Origin: Magnetospirillum sp.
Lineage (GTDB): Bacteria > Pseudomonadota > Alphaproteobacteria > Rhodospirillales > Magnetospirillaceae
Reading direction: 5' to 3'
Length of the DNA: 10,000 nt
Assembly (NCBI GenBank): GCA_020217035.1
Contig: JAIWOG010000206.1
Span: 1-10,000 of the forward strand
Shown piece after piece: positions 6,503 to 10,000 of the stretch. The notes beneath the pieces were generated by a model, which was given only the letters and a program-made list of their open reading frames with translations, was not told where the DNA came from and ran no database searches. Both the position numbers and the translations under genes were made by a program. The number at the start of each line of letters is the position of its first letter. The first letter of the stretch is position 1.

Positions 6503-6825
6503 AGAAACGCAAGGCCAAGGCGGCGGCGCTGGCCCCGGCCGAACTGGCCGGCAACTTCACCCGCGGCATGGTCGCCACCGGCTTGCTGGCGGCCATCCAG
6601 GACCGCTGGACCGCGGACAAGCCGTCCAACCGCAAGGTGCTGCGTCTGGCCCTGCAAGGTGGTGCCGCCCTGGCGTCCGGCATCGCCACCGCCGAATCCC
6701 TGCGCCGGGCCGATGTCGCCCGCGCCGTGCTGGCCCTGGCCGGCGGCGCCGTGAGTGTCATGGCGGTTGAAATGTTGTTGAACCCATCCCCCCGTCAGCC
6801 GGCCCAGGAGGTAGAAATTGGCTAG
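6499..6825 (+). CDS. Small hydrophobic protein of unknown function
   Basis: This 108-residue protein starts with GTG at 6499, in a four-base GTGA overlap with the previous stop, and so is probably translationally coupled. I do not recognise the family. It has a basic N-terminus ([15 protein letters not shown]), hydrophobic stretches at about 23-33 and 48-64 ([18 protein letters not shown]), and a clearer helix at 73-94 ([22 protein letters not shown]). It ends in a short polar tail. The Gly/Ala-rich helices resemble glycine-zipper membrane segments. Its place between the basic-tail protein and the YtxH-like protein, just ahead of the P1B ATPase, suggests a structural or accessory role in the same membrane system. 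Confidence 0.72.
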   Translation: MKKRKAKAAALAPAELAGNFTRGMVATGLLAAIQDRWTADKPSNRKVLRLALQGGAALASGIATAESLRRADVARAVLALAGGAVSVMAVEMLLNPSPRQPAQEVEIG

Positions 6826-7150
6826 GAAGAACAAGCAGAAGAAGAACAAGGGCATCAAGCGCCGCGACTTGGAAAAGATGATGGCCATGCAGGCGGGACA
6901 GGCGCAGAACCAGGGCTTCCTGGGCGGTCTGGGAAACCTGCTGCCCGCCGGCCGCACCGAACAGTTCCTGCTGGGTCTGGCCTTGGGTGGCGTCGCCGCC
7001 TATGTGCTCTCGGACGAGGAAATCCGCGGCAAGCTGTTCAAGGGCGCCATCAAGGCCTATGCCGGCCTGGCCGGTTCCCTGGCCGAAATGAAAGAGCAGA
7101 TGGCCGATCTTCAAGCCGAGGTTCAGGCCGAGCAGAACGGCCTGATATGA
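6818..7150 (+). CDS. YtxH-like small membrane protein
   Basis: This 110-residue protein starts with TTG at 6818, inside the end of the previous gene, with a strong Shine-Dalgarno sequence (AGGAGGT, 6805-6811) that fixes the start. The N-terminus is strongly basic ([15 protein letters not shown]), followed by a Met/Gln-rich segment, a Gly-rich turn (GFLGGLGNLLPAGRTEQF), one membrane helix (LLGLALGGVAAYVLS, 51-65), and a C-terminal helix with probable coiled-coil character (86-104, LAEMKEQMADLQAEVQAEQ). A single helix with Gly motifs followed by a charged helical tail is the style of YtxH-domain proteins. The stop overlaps the ATPase start as ATGA, so the two are translated together. The role is inferred as an ATPase or organelle accessory. 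Confidence 0.75.
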   Translation: MARKNKQKKNKGIKRRDLEKMMAMQAGQAQNQGFLGGLGNLLPAGRTEQFLLGLALGGVAAYVLSDEEIRGKLFKGAIKAYAGLAGSLAEMKEQMADLQAEVQAEQNGLI

Positions 7151-9228
7151 GCGCCGAAACCTGGCTGCGTTCGGTCGTGCTGGCACACAGCCTGCCCGGC
7201 CGTCTGCGCCTGCGCTATCGCCCCCATCCCCAGGCCCCGGCCGATGCCGGCGCCCTGGAAGGGGTCGCCAAATTGCTGGACGGCGTGGTCTCGGCCCGCG
7301 CCAACGCCGCCGCGCGGTCGCTGGTGATCGAATACGATGTTGATCGCACCGATGCCGCCACCCTGGTCGCCACCTTGGCCGGCCTGCCCCTGGCCGAGGC
7401 GACGCATGGCAAGCCCGCCGCCGATGACGGCAAGGCCGAGGTCGCCGCCGCCCTGGCGGTGCTGTTGGGCACCAGCGCTTTGCCCCAGGGTTTGAAGCTG
7501 CCGGTCAGCCTGACCGCCGCCTTGCCTTTGTTGCGTCACGCCGTCGACGATTACCGGGAAAACGGCATCACCAGCCACGTGCTGGAAGCCATGGCGGTGT
7601 CCATTTCCCTGGCGCGGTCCGACTATACCGCCGCCAACACCACCACTTTCATGCTGGCGCTGGGCGAGTACATGGAAAATTCCATCGCGCGGCGCTCGGA
7701 CGACCTACTGAAACATTTGCTGCGCCCCACCAGCGACCATGTGTGGGTGGTGAAAGACGGGGTCGAAGTGCAGATCCCCGCCGCCGAGGTCCAGGTGGGC
7801 GACCACGTGGTGGTGGGTGCCGGTGTGGTCATACCGGTGGACGGCACCGTTTTGTCGGGCGAAGGCATCGTCAACGAAGCGGCGATGACCGGCGAAAGCG
7901 TCTCGGTGGCCAAGACGCGCGGCGCCGGCGTGCTGTCGGGCACCCTGATCGAGGAAGGCCGCCTGACCATTTACGCCGAGCAGGTGGGCAACCGCACCGC
8001 CGCCGCCCGCATCGCCGATTACGTCGAACAATCGCTGACCGCCAAGTCCGACGCCCAGATCGAGGCCGCCAGGCTGGCCGACCAGCTGGTGCCCACCGTG
8101 TTGAAGGTGGCCGCCGCCGCCGCCCTGCTGAACGGCCTGCCCGCCGCCGCCTCGGTGCTTCAAGCCGATTATTCCTGTGCGCTCAAGCTGGCCACCCCGG
8201 TGGCCTTCAAGTCGGCCATGTTCGACGCCGGACAGGCCGGCATCCTGGTCAAGGGCGCCACCGCCCTGGAGCGTCTGGCCAGCGCCGACACCTTCATCTT
8301 CGACAAGACCGGCACGCTGACCACCGGCATGCTGGAAGTCACCGATTCCATCGCCTTCGACCAGTCGTTCAGCGCCGACGACCTGATCTGCCTGGCGGCG
8401 TCGGTGGAAGAACATTACTTCCATCCCCTGGCCCTGGCGGTGGTCAACGCCGCCAAGGCCACCCACAACCACCATTTCGACCATTCCGAGGTGCAGTTCA
8501 TCGTCGCCCACGGCGTCGCCAGCATCATCGACGGGCAGCGGGTGGTGGTGGGGTCGCGCCATTTCGTCGCCGAGGACGAAGGCATCGACGTCGCCCCGTA
8601 CCAGGACGTCATCGACCAATTGTACCAGGACGGCAAGACCCTGTTGTTCATCGGCTATGGCGGCAAGCTGCTGGGCATCCTGGGCCTGAAGGACACCATT
8701 CGCCCGACCAGCGCGGCGACCATCGCGCGGCTGCGCCGGGCCGGGGTCAAGCGCATCTGGCTGCTGACCGGCGACCATGCCGACCGCGCCGCCGAACTGG
8801 CCGCGGAACTGGGGCTGGACGGCTTCCACGCCCAGTTGCTGCCCCAGGACAAGGCCCGCATCATCGCCGAATTGAACGAGCAAGGCGCCCGCATCGCCTT
8901 TGTCGGCGACGGCATCAACGACGCCCCCGCCCTGGCCGGCGCCCAGGTGGGCATCGCCATGCAGAAGGGCGCCGACATCGCGCGGCTGACCGCCGACATC
9001 GCGCTGTTGGAAGACAACATCGACCGGGTCGCCGACGCCAAGGAACTGGCCAACGCCGCCATGGCCCGCATCGCCAGCAATTACCGCCTGACCGTGGGAT
9101 TGAATACCGGCATCCTGGGTCTGGCCGCCTTGGGGGCGCTGTCGCCCATCACCACCGCCATCCTGCACAACGGCACCACCATCGGCATCTTGTTGAACGC
9201 GCTGCGTCGGATGGTGCCGAAAGGGTGA
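7147..9228 (+). CDS. P1B-type metal ATPase with HMA-like N-terminus, FezB/P1B-6-like
   Basis: This 693-residue P-type ATPase has the catalytic Asp in DKTGTLT (D386), the actuator TGES (248-251), the HP motif specific to P1B pumps (H426-P427) and the hinge GDGINDAP (587-594). The transmembrane metal-site motif is DYSCALKLATP with S343-C344-A345, not the CPC/CPx of Cu or Zn pumps. The N-terminus holds an HMA-like domain with SLPGRLRLRY (15-24) and no CxxC. Membrane segments fall at about 96-135, 140-180, 315-365 and 640-690. These traits, and the company of feoABC and small HMA-like proteins, fit the P1B-6 group that includes FezB of ferrosomes, which probably moves iron into a membrane compartment. 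Export of iron or manganese from the cell is the alternative. The ATG overlaps the previous stop. I withhold a gene symbol because the identity rests on motifs and context. Confidence 0.9.
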   Translation: MSAETWLRSVVLAHSLPGRLRLRYRPHPQAPADAGALEGVAKLLDGVVSARANAAARSLVIEYDVDRTDAATLVATLAGLPLAEATHGKPAADDGKAEVAAALAVLLGTSALPQGLKLPVSLTAALPLLRHAVDDYRENGITSHVLEAMAVSISLARSDYTAANTTTFMLALGEYMENSIARRSDDLLKHLLRPTSDHVWVVKDGVEVQIPAAEVQVGDHVVVGAGVVIPVDGTVLSGEGIVNEAAMTGESVSVAKTRGAGVLSGTLIEEGRLTIYAEQVGNRTAAARIADYVEQSLTAKSDAQIEAARLADQLVPTVLKVAAAAALLNGLPAAASVLQADYSCALKLATPVAFKSAMFDAGQAGILVKGATALERLASADTFIFDKTGTLTTGMLEVTDSIAFDQSFSADDLICLAASVEEHYFHPLALAVVNAAKATHNHHFDHSEVQFIVAHGVASIIDGQRVVVGSRHFVAEDEGIDVAPYQDVIDQLYQDGKTLLFIGYGGKLLGILGLKDTIRPTSAATIARLRRAGVKRIWLLTGDHADRAAELAAELGLDGFHAQLLPQDKARIIAELNEQGARIAFVGDGINDAPALAGAQVGIAMQKGADIARLTADIALLEDNIDRVADAKELANAAMARIASNYRLTVGLNTGILGLAALGALSPITTAILHNGTTIGILLNALRRMVPKG

Positions 9229-9273
9229 TTTTCAGGCATGATCGCTCCCACAGATGGTTTCATTGGGGGAAAC

Positions 9274-9684
9274 ATGCGCCTTGCCATCATCCTTGCGTCG
9301 TCGTTGCTGTTTTTCAACGCGGCGCTGGCCGCCGACGCCTATCCGACCCGGCCGGTCCTGAAGACGTCGAAGACGGTGGTGGACGAAACCATCGTCTATC
9401 CCACCACCGGCCCGGCCCAGGTCAAGGCCGACATCGTCACCATCGCACCGGGCGCCGAAACCGTGTTCCACCGTCACGGCGTGCCCATGTTCGCCTATAT
9501 CCTGAAAGGCACGGTGGTGGTGGATTACGGCGACAAAGGCAAGAAGACCTTCACCGCCGGCCAGGGCATGGTGGAGGCCATGACCATCACCCATCGCGGC
9601 ACCAATCCCGGCCCGGAACCGGTTGAAATCCTGGCCGTCTACATGGGGGCCGAAGGGTCTGAGAACGTCATTCCCATGAAATAG
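9274..9684 (+). CDS. Exported small cupin-domain protein
   Basis: This 136-residue protein has a clear signal peptide (MRLAIILASSLLFFNAALA, cleavage probably near residue 19-20), so the mature form is likely periplasmic. The rest is a single cupin barrel. Motif 1 is PGAETVFHRHGVPMFAYILKG, with the metal-type HxH present but the usual Glu position occupied by Met. Motif 2 is TAGQGMVEAMTITHRGTNPG, followed by the strand LAVYMGAEG. The substrate is unknown. The ATG at 9274 is preceded by GGGGGA (9265-9270); an in-frame ATG at 9238 would push the signal peptide inward. It lies 45 bases after the ATPase gene with no obvious terminator between, so read-through from the iron operon is possible, but nothing links the function to iron. 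Confidence 0.85.
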   Translation: MRLAIILASSLLFFNAALAADAYPTRPVLKTSKTVVDETIVYPTTGPAQVKADIVTIAPGAETVFHRHGVPMFAYILKGTVVVDYGDKGKKTFTAGQGMVEAMTITHRGTNPGPEPVEILAVYMGAEGSENVIPMK

Positions 9685-9713
9685 GGCGGTGCCCCCCTAC
9701 CCTTGGCGGGTGT

Positions 9714-9731
9714 GGCGCGGCTGGCCGCGCC
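9714..9731 (+). terminator. GC-rich hairpin between cupin and HAD genes
   Basis: GGCGCGG (9714-9720) and CCGCGCC (9725-9731) form a perfect seven-pair stem with the loop CTGG. No T run follows (only TTGCTT), so this is a weak intrinsic terminator or a transcript-end stabiliser for the upstream cupin gene. It ends 17 bases before the next start codon. Confidence 0.4.
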
Positions 9732-9748
9732 TTGCTTAGACTGGGGGC

Positions 9749-10000
9749 ATGAACAAGCAAGCCCTGATCTTCGACGTCGACGGCACCTTGGCGGAAACCG
9801 AGGAAGCCCACCGCTTGGCCTTCAACCAAACCTTCGCCGAATTCGGCCTGGATTGGGTGTGGGACCAGACCCTTTACGGCAAGTTGCTGAAAGTGTCGGG
9901 GGGTAAGGAACGCATCCGCGCCTATGTCCAGGACCAGCATCCGGACATGCTGGTCCCCGGCCTGGATTTGCGCATCGCCACCTTGCATCAGCGCAAGACG
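9749..10000 (+). CDS. HAD-superfamily phosphatase, CbbY-like (3' end outside window)
   Basis: The first 84 residues of a haloacid dehalogenase-type hydrolase are visible. The catalytic motif I is [18 protein letters not shown] with nucleophile D9 and acid/base D11. A cap-domain start follows, with [28 protein letters not shown]. The stretch [10 protein letters not shown]...FN and the GGKERI segment are typical of CbbY-like sugar-phosphate phosphatases, which in autotrophs remove misfire products of Rubisco such as xylulose-1,5-bisphosphate. The rest, including motifs II to IV, is beyond the window, so phosphoglycolate phosphatase or beta-phosphoglucomutase-like members remain possible. The ATG at 9749 is forced by an in-frame TAG at 9737-9739. 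It has no properly spaced Shine-Dalgarno. Confidence 0.85.
   Translation, partial: MNKQALIFDVDGTLAETEEAHRLAFNQTFAEFGLDWVWDQTLYGKLLKVSGGKERIRAYVQDQHPDMLVPGLDLRIATLHQRKT

Larger units (their letters stand above)
2464..9228 (+). other. Probable single operon: feoABC plus six ferrosome-like genes
   Basis: Nine genes run in one direction with gaps of no more than 19 bases or direct overlaps: feoA-feoB 2, feoB-feoC 10, feoC/HMA about -13, HMA-HMA 13, then 19, -4, -8 and -4. No terminator or internal promoter was seen between them. Stop-start overlaps (GTGA, ATGA) and non-ATG starts in the small genes point to translational coupling and fixed stoichiometry. I infer one transcript from the promoter near 2382. 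Confidence 0.65.

Noticed and set aside
7705..9168. 487-residue minus-strand frame opposite the ATPase
   Set aside because: Gly/His/Val/Gln-rich translation without recognisable domains, exactly antisense to conserved ATPase motifs.
7743..9626. 627-residue plus-strand frame overlapping the ATPase and cupin genes
   Set aside because: It is out of frame with two well-supported genes and translates to Arg/Gly/His-rich repeats without motifs; typical of high-GC shadow frames.
1..10000. CRISPR arrays, insertion sequences, tRNA or rRNA genes
   Set aside because: No regularly spaced repeats, transposase-like frames, terminal inverted repeats or tRNA-like cloverleafs were seen on reading; nearly all of the window is tightly packed coding sequence.

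Overview
This is a GC-rich window (roughly two thirds G+C by eye) in which every convincing gene lies on the plus strand. The nif accessory genes, the FeoABC system and the protein styles suggest an alphaproteobacterial diazotroph, perhaps of the Magnetospirillum/Rhodospirillales type. That assignment is inferred from protein character only.

Layout. (1) Positions 1-2341 are the end of a nitrogen-fixation cluster: the 3' end of a nif-specific ferredoxin III gene (fdxB), nifQ (molybdenum delivery to FeMo-co), then an IscA/HesB-type Fe-S carrier and nifV (homocitrate synthase). The last two sit behind a textbook NifA site (TGT-N10-ACA) and a sigma-54 -24/-12 promoter. (2) Positions 2342-2463 are an intergenic control region with an FNR/FixK-type palindrome next to a plausible sigma-70 promoter. 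(3) Positions 2464-5322 encode FeoA, FeoB and FeoC, the ferrous iron uptake system. (4) Positions 5310-9228 continue without a break into six tightly packed or overlapping genes: two small heavy-metal-associated-like (HMA-like) proteins lacking CxxC, three small membrane or basic proteins of unknown function, and an unusual P1B-type ATPase with its own HMA-like N-terminus and an SCA motif instead of CPx. This layout strongly resembles the ferrosome (fez) clusters that build membrane-bounded iron-storage organelles. (5) Positions 9274-9684 encode an exported cupin, and 9749-10000 the start of a CbbY-like HAD phosphatase.

How the parts may work together: FeoABC would import Fe(II) under low oxygen, the P1B ATPase and its small partners would move it into an intracellular iron compartment, and the adjacent nif genes encode one of the most iron-demanding enzymes in the cell. 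The FNR/FixK-like site and the NifA/sigma-54 site suggest that both blocks are switched on under anoxic or microoxic conditions by separate regulators.
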